Shown piece by piece: positions 16,228-24,642 of a stretch of 42,597 nt of DNA. The DNA is from Sphingosinicella sp. YJ22 (GTDB taxonomy: Bacteria > Pseudomonadota > Alphaproteobacteria > Sphingomonadales > Sphingomonadaceae), in NCBI RefSeq assembly GCF_011320075.1, contig NZ_JAANPA010000029.1, forward strand, positions 1 through 42,597. Reading direction: 5' to 3'. The number at the start of each line of letters is the position of its first letter. Within the stretch, counting starts at the first letter, position 1. The notes below the pieces were generated by a model, which saw only the letters and a list, made by a program, of their open reading frames with translations, had not been told where the DNA came from and searched no databases. A program made the translations under genes and the position numbers.

Positions 16228-17651
16228 CGACGATCAGGCTCCACGACACGCTCGCTCGCGCCAAGCGCGACTTCGAGCCGGCGGACCCGAGCCGGGTCAC
16301 CATGTATGTGTGCGGGCCGACGGTCTACAATCGGGCGCATATCGGCAATGCCCGGCCCGCGGTGGTGTTCGACGTGCTCGCGCGGCTGATCCGCCATAGC
16401 TACGGCGCCGGCAGCCTCGTTTATGCCCGCAACGTCACCGACGTCGACGACAAGATCATCGACGCGGCGCGCGACGAGGGCGTCGACCCTGCCGTCGTGA
16501 CCAAGCGCTACGAGGATTTCTACCTCGCCGACATGGGGGCGCTTGGCGTCCAGCCGCCCAACATCGCCCCCAGGGCGACCGAGCATGTCGGCGAGATGAT
16601 CGCGATGATCGCTCGGCTGATCGAGACCGGCAACGCCTATGAGGCGGACGGCCATGTCCTGTTCCACGTGCCGTCGGATCCCGATTACGGCGCGCTCGGG
16701 CGGCGCGACCGCGAGGCGATGATCGCCGGCGCGCGGGTCGAGGTCGCCTCCTACAAGAAGGACCCGGCCGACTTCGTGCTGTGGAAGCCGTCGACCGAAG
16801 GCGTGATCGGCTGGGAGTCGCCGTGGGGCCGCGGCCGGCCGGGCTGGCACATCGAATGCTCGGCGATGATCGAGAAGCATCTCGGGCAGACGATCGATAT
16901 CCACGCCGGCGGTCTCGACCTCATCTTCCCGCATCACGAGAACGAGATCGCCCAGAGCCGCTGCGCCCACGCGGGCGCGCCGCTCGCGCGCTACTGGGTA
17001 CACAACGGCTTCCTGTCGATGGCTGGGGCTGAGAAGATGTCGAAGAGCCTCGGCAACGTCGTCACGGTCGGCGAATTGCTGGAAGAGGGTTACGAAGGAG
17101 AGGTCCTAAGGTTCGCGCTCCTTTCAGCGCACTATCGCCAGCCTCTTGAGTGGTCAGCTCAACTGATTGCTCAGAGCAAATCGACCCTCGATCGGTGGTA
17201 TCGCGCCAAGGCAATATTGGTGGAATTAGGAACGCCTGAAGTTCCAGACATCGTTCTCGACGCCGTGGCCAATGATCTGAACACCCCTCTCGCGATAAGC
17301 CGTATCGGAGATTTGGCGAAAAAGGCTTTGGAAATGAGGCTTGGGGCTGAACTCGCTCAGACGTTAGGAGATCATGAGCGTGTTCAGGAACTAAAAAACC
17401 AAGCTGCTCGGTATGCCCGTCAAATGTGTGGTGGCGCGGCGCTACTGGGTCTCCTTACCACTTCGTCATCCGTCTGGTTTCAAGGTGAGGCCGCAAGGAT
17501 CGACAAATATCTCACCGAACGGATCGCCGCGCGCGCAGAGGCCAAGAAGCGGCGCGATTTCGCCGAGGCCGACCGGATCCGCGCCGAGCTGCTCGACGAG
17601 GGGATTGTGCTGGAGGACGGGCCGCAGGGTACGACCTGGCGGCGGGTCTGA
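16224..17651 (+). CDS. cysS: Cysteinyl-tRNA synthetase, mosaic composition
   Basis: 475 residues; it charges tRNA-Cys. Class I signatures are present: the HIGH-like motif HIGN (YNRAHIGNARP), the zinc ligands in YVCGPTVYN, IECSAM and HHENE, and KMSKS at residues 271-275. The reading frame is intact. From about 17075 to 17520 the base composition drops sharply: hand counts give 189 G+C in the 360 bases 17161-17520, against 42 of 60 at 16921-16980 and 44 of 60 at 17521-17580. Codons such as TTA, ATA and GGA, rare in neighbours, appear there. This patch covers residues about 284-432, the helical and anticodon-binding region after KMSKS. The ATG overlaps the cvpA stop. Confidence 0.96.
   Translation: MTTIRLHDTLARAKRDFEPADPSRVTMYVCGPTVYNRAHIGNARPAVVFDVLARLIRHSYGAGSLVYARNVTDVDDKIIDAARDEGVDPAVVTKRYEDFYLADMGALGVQPPNIAPRATEHVGEMIAMIARLIETGNAYEADGHVLFHVPSDPDYGALGRRDREAMIAGARVEVASYKKDPADFVLWKPSTEGVIGWESPWGRGRPGWHIECSAMIEKHLGQTIDIHAGGLDLIFPHHENEIAQSRCAHAGAPLARYWVHNGFLSMAGAEKMSKSLGNVVTVGELLEEGYEGEVLRFALLSAHYRQPLEWSAQLIAQSKSTLDRWYRAKAILVELGTPEVPDIVLDAVANDLNTPLAISRIGDLAKKALEMRLGAELAQTLGDHERVQELKNQAARYARQMCGGAALLGLLTTSSSVWFQGEAARIDKYLTERIAARAEAKKRRDFAEADRIRAELLDEGIVLEDGPQGTTWRRV
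17075..17520 (+). other. Low-G+C patch inside cysS (probable recombined segment)
   Basis: About 450 bases of roughly 52 percent G+C embedded in a gene otherwise near 70 percent. The reading frame continues through both edges, and the encoded protein still reads as a plausible CysRS helical domain (DNTPLAI-type motif appears as NDLNTPLAISRIGDLA). The edges are sharp within about 30 bases. Intragenic homologous recombination with a lower-G+C relative is the simplest explanation. Confidence 0.7.
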
Positions 17652-17656
17652 CCTTC

Positions 17657-17799
17657 ATCCTCCCTGTCCGCGAAGCGGATGGGGAGGGGGACCATGCGCA
17701 GCATGGTGGAGGGGCATCGGAGCGGGCCCCTCCAGCCCCTCCACCACTCGCTTCGCGAGCGGTCCCCCTCCCCATGAAGCTGCGCTTCACAGGGAGGAT
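17657..17799. repeat. Palindromic repeat element B (four-hairpin type)
   Basis: A 143-base imperfect inverted repeat between cysS and the IscU-like gene, bounded by ATCCTCCCTG and CAGGGAGGAT. Hairpins: TCCGC-GAA-GCGGA; ACCATGC-GCA-GCATGGT; CTCGC-TTC-GCGAG; TGAAGC-TGC-GCTTCA. The spacers GGGGAGGGGGACC and GTGGAGGGG match elements A and C, while the stems differ. Its right end (GGGAGG) serves as the ribosome binding site of the downstream gene. Confidence 0.9.
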
Positions 17800-17804
17800 G
17801 TTCC

Positions 17805-18275
17805 TTGGCCGGCAACGCTCCTATATGCCCGGAAGTGACCTCGCCCCTCTACAATCGCGACATCCTTCGGCTGGCGGCGTCGATTCCGCATCTGGGGCGG
17901 CTTAATCATGCCCAGGCGCGGGTGGAGCGGACCTCGCCGCTGTGCGGCAGCCGAGTCGCGGTAGAACTTGTCGTCGATGAGGGGGGACGGGTCGCCGAGC
18001 TTGCCCAGGACGTGAAGGCGTGCGCGCTCGGGCAGGCGTCCGCCTCGCTGATGGGCACTCATGCGCCGGGGCGGACGGTGGACGATCTGGAGCAGGCGCG
18101 CGATTCGCTCGCGGCTTATCTCGCCGGCAGGCGAGAGGATGCGGGTGACTGGCCGGGACTGTCGATCTTCGCGGTCGCCCGGTCCTATCCGGCCCGGCAC
18201 GCGTCGATCCTCCTCGCATTCGAAGCGGTGGCCGAAGCCGCCCGGACCGCGTCCCGCACGCGCGTGGCGGGATAG
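17805..18275 (+). CDS. Iron-sulfur cluster scaffold-like protein (IscU/NifU N-terminal family)
   Basis: 156 residues. The start TSPLYNRDILRLAASIPH and the core SPLCGSRVAVELVVDEGG then KACALGQASASLM match the NifU_N/IscU fold, which builds Fe-S clusters on three cysteines. Here Cys47 and Cys73 are at the first two positions, but where the third should be (before the C-terminal helix) the sequence reads YPARHASILLAFEA without cysteine. The role may therefore differ from de novo cluster assembly. I start at TTG 17805, 7 bases after GGAGG; that site belongs to repeat B. GTG 17835 is an alternative. The next gene begins 5 bases after the stop. Confidence 0.75.
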   Translation: MAGNAPICPEVTSPLYNRDILRLAASIPHLGRLNHAQARVERTSPLCGSRVAVELVVDEGGRVAELAQDVKACALGQASASLMGTHAPGRTVDDLEQARDSLAAYLAGRREDAGDWPGLSIFAVARSYPARHASILLAFEAVAEAARTASRTRVAG

Positions 18276-18280
18276 GCGCG

Positions 18281-20107
18281 ATGGCGGTCGAGGGGGAACA
18301 GGCCGCGCTCGTCCTGGAACAGGGCGTCATCATCCTCGGCGCCGCGCTCGGCTTCGTCACGCTCTACCGGCGCTTCGGCATCGGCGCGGTGCTCGGCTAT
18401 CTCACCGCGGGAATGCTGCTCGGGCCCCATCTGCTGGGGGTGGTAAGCGACGCCGGAGCGATGATCGCGATCGGCGACATCGGCATCGCCATGCTGCTGT
18501 TCCTGGTCGGGATGGAGCTCCATCCGAGCCGGCTGTGGCGGCTCAAGAAGGACATTTTCGGCCTCGGCGTTAGCCAGGTGATCGTGTGCGGCGTGGCGTT
18601 GACGCTGCTGGTCGGCTTCGCTCGCGACATCAGCCTCGCCGCGGCGGTGGCGATCGGGATGCCGCTGGCGCTCTCGTCGACGGCGCAGGTTCTGCCGTTC
18701 CTTCGCGGCACCGGCGAGATCAATACGAGGCGGGGCGAGCGCGCCTTCTCGGTGCTTCTGCTCCAGGACCTCGCCATCGTTCCGATGCTCATCGTCCTGA
18801 CGGCGATGTCGCGCGCGCCGGGGGTCGAGGCGCAGCCGGGCTGGCAGATCGCCGTCACCGCGCTGGCGGCGATCGCAGGGCTGGTGATTGCCGGTCGCTA
18901 CCTGCTCAACCCTTTGCTGCGCATCGTCGGCCGGGTCAGCGAGCGCGAGCTTTTCGTTGTCGCGGGATTGTTCACGGTGCTTGCCGCCGCGTCGGTGATG
19001 CACCTGCTCGGCCTGTCGATCGCGCTCGGCGCGTTCATCGCCGGCGTGATGCTCGCCGATTCGCCCTATCGGCACGAGCTCGAAGCCGCGGTCGATCCGT
19101 TCCGGTCGATCCTTCTCGGCCTGTTCTTCATCGCGGTGGGGGTCAGCCTCGACCTTAACGTCATCGCGATGCAGCCGCTGATCATCGTCGGAATGGCGCT
19201 GGCGCTGGTCGCGACCAAGGCGGGGCTGATCTGGGCCATCGCCCGCGGCTTCGGGGTTCGCGGCGGGGAGGCGCTCCGGCTCGGCCTTCTGCTCAGCCAG
19301 GGCGGCGAGTTCGCCTTCGTGCTGTTCGGCGCCGGCGCGGCGTCCGGAATTATCACCGAGGCGGCGGTGAGCCGCTACAGCGCCGTGGTCACGCTCTCGA
19401 TGGTCACCACGCCGTTCCTGATGATGGTCTATGAGCATCTCTCGCGCCGCCGCCGCGCCGATGTCGATACCAGCCATCTCCCGGTGCCGACCGCAGCGAC
19501 GACGGGCAGGGCGATCGTCGTCGGTTACGGCCGCTTCGGCCAGACTGTCGCCCAGATGTTGATGGCCAAGGACATCGACGTCGTCCTCATCGACTCCAAG
19601 CCGAGCCAGATCGAGGTCAGCGGCGATTTCGGGGTGAAGGTCTATTATGGCGACGGCACCCGGATCGACCTTCTGCGCCAGGCCGGCGCGGAGGATGCGC
19701 AGCTTCTGCTCTTCTGCATCGACGGAGTCGCGCTCGACTCGGAAAAGCTGGAGCCGATCCTCGAGGCGTTCCCGCAGGCCGAGGTGCTGGTCCGCGCCTT
19801 CGACCGGCGCCACGTCATGCGCCTGGACGGGGTGGAGGTCGCCGGAATCTATCGCGAGGTATTCGAATCGGCGGTGTCGATGGGCCGCGACGCCCTGCTC
19901 GCCCTCGGCGTCGGCAAGGCGGAGACCAGGCGGGTCGAACGCGCCTATCGCGAGCGGGACGCGGAACGGCTCGCGGAGCAGAGCAAGTCGGGCGACCTTG
20001 CGGTGCTCAAGGGCCGCATTTTCCGCCCGGGCGGCGAGATGCTCGAGGACAATGAGGGCGTGTTCGACTCGGACAAGCCCGACGGCACGACTGCGGAGTG
20101 CGGCTAG
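18281..20107 (+). CDS. CPA2-family monovalent cation:proton antiporter (KefB/KefC-like)
   Basis: 608 residues: about 12 membrane segments over residues 8-395, then a cytosolic RCK/TrkA-N domain starting at residue 411 with the nucleotide-binding motif VVGYGRFGQT and acidic VVLIDSKP. This matches the glutathione-gated potassium efflux type of the CPA2 family; potassium export linked to proton import, used against electrophile stress or for pH control, is likely but the cation is not certain. The GMELHPSRLW and LSSTAQVLPFL segments are typical. The tail after about residue 560 is charged. Its TAG shares CTAG with the convergent aroK stop. Confidence 0.92.
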   Translation: MAVEGEQAALVLEQGVIILGAALGFVTLYRRFGIGAVLGYLTAGMLLGPHLLGVVSDAGAMIAIGDIGIAMLLFLVGMELHPSRLWRLKKDIFGLGVSQVIVCGVALTLLVGFARDISLAAAVAIGMPLALSSTAQVLPFLRGTGEINTRRGERAFSVLLLQDLAIVPMLIVLTAMSRAPGVEAQPGWQIAVTALAAIAGLVIAGRYLLNPLLRIVGRVSERELFVVAGLFTVLAAASVMHLLGLSIALGAFIAGVMLADSPYRHELEAAVDPFRSILLGLFFIAVGVSLDLNVIAMQPLIIVGMALALVATKAGLIWAIARGFGVRGGEALRLGLLLSQGGEFAFVLFGAGAASGIITEAAVSRYSAVVTLSMVTTPFLMMVYEHLSRRRRADVDTSHLPVPTAATTGRAIVVGYGRFGQTVAQMLMAKDIDVVLIDSKPSQIEVSGDFGVKVYYGDGTRIDLLRQAGAEDAQLLLFCIDGVALDSEKLEPILEAFPQAEVLVRAFDRRHVMRLDGVEVAGIYREVFESAVSMGRDALLALGVGKAETRRVERAYRERDAERLAEQSKSGDLAVLKGRIFRPGGEMLEDNEGVFDSDKPDGTTAECG

Positions 20108-20628
20108 CGCAACGTCGCGATGATCAGCTTGGCGACCTCGGCGGCGTCGAGCTCGTCGGTCCTGACCCTCAGATCCGCAGTGGCGTAGAAGGGGCGGCGC
20201 TGCTCGGCGAGCCGATCGAGCACCACCTCGGGGTCACCGTGGGCGAGAAGCGGCCGTTCGTCCGAATCGGCGAGCCGGCTGGCGAGAATCGCCGGCGTGG
20301 CGTCCAGCCAGATCGTGAAGGCCTTGCTGCGCAGTGCTTCGCGAGTCTCGGATTCGGTGACGGCGCCGCCGCCGGTGGCGATCACCGAGGGCTCGCCGGC
20401 GAGCAGCCGCATCAGGGCGGCGCGTTCGAGCGCTCGGAAGGCGGGCTCGCCCTGATGCTCGAACAGTTCGGCGATGCTGAGCCCGGCGGCGTGGGTCACC
20501 GCCTCGTCGCTGTCGTGGAACGGCAGGCCGAGGCGAGACGCGAGCAGCCGCCCGACGCTGGTCTTGCCGGCGCCCATCAGTCCAACCAAGGCGAAATGGC
20601 GACTTCTCAGAGCAGCTGAAAAAGCCAT
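20104..20628 (-). CDS. aroK: Shikimate kinase
   Basis: 174 residues; phosphorylates shikimate in aromatic amino acid synthesis. The P-loop LVGLMGAGKTSVGR (about residues 14-27), the shikimate-binding Asp in HDSDEAV, the GGGAV loop (ATGGGAVTE) and the lid region DERPLL are all present. The ATG at 20628 gives the family's usual N-terminus; the much longer open frame reaching 21042 is the complement of the neighbouring plus-strand genes. aroB often follows aroK; here the convergent antiporter gene does. Confidence 0.95.
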   Translation of the reverse strand: MAFSAALRSRHFALVGLMGAGKTSVGRLLASRLGLPFHDSDEAVTHAAGLSIAELFEHQGEPAFRALERAALMRLLAGEPSVIATGGGAVTESETREALRSKAFTIWLDATPAILASRLADSDERPLLAHGDPEVVLDRLAEQRRPFYATADLRVRTDELDAAEVAKLIIATLR

Positions 20629-20676
20629 GCCGGCAGGGCTATACAGGCGCGGGGGCGCTGGGGCAAAAGGCGCGGC

Positions 20677-20859
20677 ATGCCTCCCAGTCGTTTGCAGCCC
20701 ATGTATCCGTCCCGCCGCCGCCGCCCGATGGCGGGCCCGGTGCTGGTGGTCGTCCTCCTCCTGATCGTCGGGTTCCTCATCTACCTGTCGACCATCGACA
20801 CGGAGGTGCCGGCGAGCCGCATCGAGCAGGACGTCACCAATGCTCTCCCCGCGCGCTAA
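20677..20859 (+). CDS. Small single-pass membrane protein (60 residues), unknown
   Basis: It has a basic N-terminus (SRRRRP), one hydrophobic helix at about residues 19-42 (PVLVVVLLLIVGFLIYL), and a short polar tail TIDTEVPASRIEQDV. I choose ATG 20677 because AAAAGG lies 6 bases upstream; ATG 20701 would drop eight residues. Its last 20 bases overlap the start of the next gene (20840), so coupling is likely. I do not recognise a named family. The arrangement small anchored protein, helical secreted protein, xerD suggests the first two act together at the inner membrane. Confidence 0.7.
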   Translation: MPPSRLQPMYPSRRRRPMAGPVLVVVLLLIVGFLIYLSTIDTEVPASRIEQDVTNALPAR

Positions 20860-22648
20860 GCGCCTGCTGATCGTCGGCGGCCTGATCGGCGCCGCGATTC
20901 CGGCGATTGCGGCCGCGACCCAGGAATCGCTGCTGCCGCCGGGCTTTGGCGATCCCAAGTCGCAGCCGCCCGTCGAGAACAAGGCGGAGCCGGGGCCGAC
21001 TCCGACTCCGGTCGTCCCGCCCGGATTCGACCCGCCGTCCAACGCCAGCCAGCCGGTTCGCCCGCTGGCGCCGGAGGATACCGAGGATTCGGCGCTCCGC
21101 GACCTCGAGGCGCTGCCGCCTCCGCCGCCGGCGCGCTTCTACGACCTGCCGGCGGGCGAGGCGCGGCCGACCGATGTCGTCGGGGTGATCGATCCGGCAA
21201 GCCGCGGCCTGCCGGCTGACGCGTTCGGCGCGGCGAGCGGCGCCTATCTCGGATCGCTGATGGCGCAGCTCGACGCGCCGCTGCCGTCGCGCTGGGTGTC
21301 GATCACCTTGCGGCGCGCGCTGATCTCGCGCGTGCAGGCGCCGCGTCTCGCCGATCCGGTCGACTTCGTCGCCGAGCGCGTGCGGCTGCTGACCCGAATG
21401 GGCGAGGCCGATGCGGCGCGCATGCTCGCCCAGTCGGTCGACATCGTGAACTACACGCCGGCGATGGTCCGCGCGGCCTATGAAGCGGCGCTGGCCGCGT
21501 CCGACCCTGCCGGCCTGTGCCCGCTCGTCGAGAAGGGCCGGCAATTGTCCGACGACGCGGTGTGGCCGATGTCGGAGGCGATGTGCGCGGCGATGGCGGG
21601 CGAGCCGGCCCGAGCGACGACCCTGCTCGACGAGGCGCGGCGGCGCGGCGCGACCGGAGTCGACCTGATGCTCGCCGAGAAGGTGGTTGGCGCCGGCGGC
21701 GACACCCGCCGCTCGGTGTCGATCCGCTGGGAGGAAGTGACCGAGCTCAGCCCGTGGCGATTCGGCCTGGCCAGCGGCACCGGCGCGGAGATCCCGGACC
21801 GGCTGCTCGGGATCGCCGGCCCGCGCATGCAATCCTGGTTCGCCCGGGCGCCGATGGTGCCGGTGGCCCAGCGCCTCGCTGCCGCGGAGATCGCTGCCGC
21901 GCTCGGCATCTTTTCCGCCCAGTCGCTGGTCGACGCCCATGCGCTCGCCCTCGACCATGCCGAGACCGACAACACCGCCGAGAGCGTCGCCGGGCGGCTC
22001 CAACAGGCGTTTGGCGCAACCGACATGGGTGAGCGGCTGAGCGTAATGCGGGCCTTGTGGGACGAGCCGGCCGACGACCGGATTCGCCGCTATGGCCGGC
22101 TTCTGCTCACCTCCAACGCCGCCGCGCGCATTCCCGCGTCCGACGACAATTCCGGCGAGCTCGACATGCTCGTCGCGGCTCTGCTCGCCGCCGGCATGGA
22201 CCGCGAGGCGGCGGCGTGGTCGGCGATGGCCGACGGCGAGGCCGGCTCGCTCGCCTGGGCGCTGCTCGCGGTCGGAGCGCCGCAACCCGGGGTCGGAATA
22301 GATGAGGGCCGGATCGAGGATTGGGGAGCGCTTCAGAGCGCCAACGCCTCGCAGCGCACCGCCATGCTCGCCGCGGCGCTTGCCGGGCTGGGGCGGATCG
22401 AGCCGCAGGCGGCGCAGGGACTCGGAGTCGCCGTCCAGCGCGAGAATGGCTGGACCCAGGCGCTCGACCGCGCCGCGGCGGCGCGCCAGCCGGGCACGGT
22501 GGCGTTGCTCGCGGGCGTTGGCATGCAGACCGGCGACTGGGCCGGAGTGCCGCCCGACCATCTGTTCCGGGTGCTTCGGGCGCTGCGCCAGGTCGGCCTC
22601 GATTTCGAGGCGCGGATGATCGCCGCCGAGGCGCTGACCCGGATATGA
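20840..22648 (+). CDS. Secreted or anchored helical-repeat protein, unknown function
   Basis: 602 residues. A hydrophobic N-terminal segment (residues 8-25, LLIVGGLIGAAIPAIAAA) looks like a signal or anchor; residues 35-120 are rich in proline and acidic residues; the remainder is a run of Ala-rich amphipathic helices resembling a solenoid of the TPR kind, without a clear consensus. No catalytic motif is seen. Start ATG at 20840 overlaps the small membrane gene, and the stop (TGA 22646-22648) overlaps the ATG of xerD. It belongs to a family I know only as hypothetical proteins of sphingomonads next to xerD. A structural or scaffold role in the periplasm is a guess. Confidence 0.75.
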   Translation: MLSPRAKRLLIVGGLIGAAIPAIAAATQESLLPPGFGDPKSQPPVENKAEPGPTPTPVVPPGFDPPSNASQPVRPLAPEDTEDSALRDLEALPPPPPARFYDLPAGEARPTDVVGVIDPASRGLPADAFGAASGAYLGSLMAQLDAPLPSRWVSITLRRALISRVQAPRLADPVDFVAERVRLLTRMGEADAARMLAQSVDIVNYTPAMVRAAYEAALAASDPAGLCPLVEKGRQLSDDAVWPMSEAMCAAMAGEPARATTLLDEARRRGATGVDLMLAEKVVGAGGDTRRSVSIRWEEVTELSPWRFGLASGTGAEIPDRLLGIAGPRMQSWFARAPMVPVAQRLAAAEIAAALGIFSAQSLVDAHALALDHAETDNTAESVAGRLQQAFGATDMGERLSVMRALWDEPADDRIRRYGRLLLTSNAAARIPASDDNSGELDMLVAALLAAGMDREAAAWSAMADGEAGSLAWALLAVGAPQPGVGIDEGRIEDWGALQSANASQRTAMLAAALAGLGRIEPQAAQGLGVAVQRENGWTQALDRAAAARQPGTVALLAGVGMQTGDWAGVPPDHLFRVLRALRQVGLDFEARMIAAEALTRI

Positions 22649-23598
22649 CGGCCGAGCCGGCTCCGTCGGACCGGCCGCTGATCGAGGCCTTCCTTGAGAT
22701 GATGGCGGCCGAGGCCGGAGCCGCGCGCAACACCTTGCTCGCCTATCGCCGCGACCTCGACGGCGCTTCGGAGACGCTTGGCGGCAGGCTGGGCGCGGCG
22801 GCCGCGGCGGACCTCCAGCGCCTCGCCGACGAATGGATGCCGCTCGCCCGCGCCACGGTCGCGCGCAAGTCGGCCGCCTTGCGCCGATTCTACGGCTTCC
22901 TTCACGCCGAGGGGCACCGCCCCGATGATCCCTCGGACGGTCTCCCGCGCCCCGGCATGGTGCGGCCGCTGCCCAAGGTGCTGAGCCATGGCGACGTCGA
23001 GGCGCTGTTCACGGAGATCGAGCGGCGGCGGGAGAAGGCGCTGCCCGGCGCGCTGCGACTCGCCGCTCTGGTCGAGCTGCTCTACGGCTCCGGGCTGCGC
23101 GCGACCGAACTGGTGTCGCTGCCGCGCTTCGCGCTCGCCGGCGACCAGCCGTTCCTGATCCTGGCGGGGAAGGGCGGGCGCGAGCGGCTCGTTCCGATCT
23201 CCGAGCGCGCGCGCGCCGCGGTCGCGGCTCATGCGGCCGACGTGCCGCGCGATTCGCTGTGGCTGTTCCCGTCGGGCAAGAAGCACCTGAGCCGAGTGCG
23301 CCTGTTCCAGCTGGTGCGCGAGCTCGCCGCCGCCGCCGGAATCCCGCCGGAACGAGTGAGCCCGCACGTGCTTCGCCACGCCTTCGCGACGCATCTGCTG
23401 GAGGGCGGGGCGGATCTTCGCGCCGTGCAGATGCTGCTCGGCCATGCCGACATCGCGACCACCCAGATCTACACCCATGTCGATTCGCGGCGGCTCGTCG
23501 AGCTTGTGAACAGCCGGCACCCATTAGCAGAGAGGACGCTCACCGACGCGCCTCTCGCCAACCCGCCCCGAATTGACGGCGAACCGCGCCGGCCCTAA
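22645..23598 (+). CDS. xerD: Tyrosine recombinase XerD
   Basis: 317 residues. With XerC it resolves chromosome dimers at dif. The N-terminal SAM-like core-binding domain is followed by the catalytic domain with the expected residues: Arg in [10 protein letters not shown], Lys in GKGGRER, His-x-x-Arg in [18 protein letters not shown], His in LLGHADI and the nucleophile Tyr in TQIYTHVDS. The ATG overlaps the previous stop (ATGA). It is chromosomally embedded among housekeeping genes (accA follows 11 bases on), so it is the host recombinase and not an island integrase. Confidence 0.94.
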   Translation: MTAEPAPSDRPLIEAFLEMMAAEAGAARNTLLAYRRDLDGASETLGGRLGAAAAADLQRLADEWMPLARATVARKSAALRRFYGFLHAEGHRPDDPSDGLPRPGMVRPLPKVLSHGDVEALFTEIERRREKALPGALRLAALVELLYGSGLRATELVSLPRFALAGDQPFLILAGKGGRERLVPISERARAAVAAHAADVPRDSLWLFPSGKKHLSRVRLFQLVRELAAAAGIPPERVSPHVLRHAFATHLLEGGADLRAVQMLLGHADIATTQIYTHVDSRRLVELVNSRHPLAERTLTDAPLANPPRIDGEPRRP

Positions 23599-23609
23599 CC
23601 GCCGCGGCG

Positions 23610-24551
23610 ATGGTCACGTTCCTGGATTTCGAAAAGCCGATCGCTGAGCTCGATGCTCGCGTCGCCGAATTGCGCGAAACCGCGCAGTCGGGCGCGCTCA
23701 ACATCGACGGCGAGATCGCCAAGCTGGAGGAGCGCTCCGAGCGGCTCCTGCGCGACACCTATGCCAAGCTGACGCCTTGGCAGAAGACCCAGGTCGCGCG
23801 CCATCCGCACCGTCCGCACTTCAAGGACTATGTCGCGGGGCTGGTCGAGGACTTCGTGCCGCTCGCTGGCGACCGCAAGTTCGCCGAGGATCAGGCGATC
23901 ATCGGCGGCCTCGGCCGTCTCGGGGGCCGCCGCGTGCTGATCATCGGCCATGAGAAAGGCGACGACGTCGCCAGTCGTCTCAGGCACAATTTCGGCATGG
24001 CCAAGCCCGAGGGCTACCGCAAAGCGGTGCGCCTGATGGAGCTGGCCGACCGCTTCGGCCTGCCCGTCGTCAGCCTGGTCGACACGTCCGGCGCCTTTCC
24101 CGGCGTGCAGGCCGAAGAGCGCGGCCAGGCGGAGGCGATCGCCCGCTCGACCGAGGCGTGCCTGGCGCTGGGCGTGCCCCTGGTCGCCGCCATCGTCGGC
24201 GAGGGCGGCTCGGGCGGCGCGATCGCGCTCGCCGCGGCGAATCGCGTGCTGATGCTGGAGCACAGCGTCTATTCGGTGATCTCGCCTGAGGGCTGCGCGT
24301 CGATCCTGTGGCGCACCGCCGAGAAGGCGCCCGACGCGGCCGAGGCGATGAAGATGACCGCCGCCGATCTCCACCAGCTCGGCGTGGTCGACCGAATCGT
24401 CGCCGAACCGGTCGGCGGCGCCCACCGCAATCCCCAGGAAGCGGTCACCGCGCTCGGGGCGGCGATCGGCGAGGAGCTGGACGAGCTCGTCGGCCTGCCG
24501 CGCGAGCGCCTGCGCCACGAGCGCCGGGAGAAATTCCTCCGCATCGGCTGA
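23610..24551 (+). CDS. accA: Acetyl-CoA carboxylase carboxyltransferase subunit alpha
   Basis: 313 residues, the usual length; partner of AccD (7300-8154). The start [21 protein letters not shown] is typical, with the N-terminal helical hairpin then the crotonase-like core: HKGDD-type loop as [24 protein letters not shown], and [12 protein letters not shown], which binds CoA. It lies 11 bases after xerD and is probably co-transcribed with it. Confidence 0.97.
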   Translation: MVTFLDFEKPIAELDARVAELRETAQSGALNIDGEIAKLEERSERLLRDTYAKLTPWQKTQVARHPHRPHFKDYVAGLVEDFVPLAGDRKFAEDQAIIGGLGRLGGRRVLIIGHEKGDDVASRLRHNFGMAKPEGYRKAVRLMELADRFGLPVVSLVDTSGAFPGVQAEERGQAEAIARSTEACLALGVPLVAAIVGEGGSGGAIALAAANRVLMLEHSVYSVISPEGCASILWRTAEKAPDAAEAMKMTAADLHQLGVVDRIVAEPVGGAHRNPQEAVTALGAAIGEELDELVGLPRERLRHERREKFLRIG

Positions 24552-24579
24552 CCGGCCCGGGACCTGAACCTCGGCTGCA

Positions 24580-24620
24580 GGAACGTCCTCAGGCGAAACG
24601 AGTTAGTTCGCCGACGTTCC
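24580..24620 (+). promoter_or_regulatory. Hairpin containing a candidate general-stress (EcfG-type) promoter
   Basis: GGAAC at 24580-24584 is followed 18 bases later by TT (603-604 of the same thousand), matching the alphaproteobacterial EcfG/RpoE2 pattern GGAAC-N18-19-TT. The same bases form a two-part stem (GGAACGTC 24580-24587 with GACGTTCC 24613-24620; GGCGAA 24592-24597 with TTCGCC 24607-24612). It may be a promoter for the M48 protease gene, a terminator for accA, or both; there is no T-run. Confidence 0.3.
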
Positions 24621-24642
24621 GAAACAGTAGAGGAGCACCCTG

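Noticed and set aside
17075-17520. The cysS patch as a frameshifted or pseudogene region
   Set aside because: The frame is continuous to the normal C-terminus and CysRS-like residues continue through the patch.
22645-23598. xerD as the integrase of a genomic island
   Set aside because: The gene is ATGA-coupled to a chromosomal gene and 11 bases from accA; no attachment repeats or tRNA adjoin it and the sequence fits host XerD.
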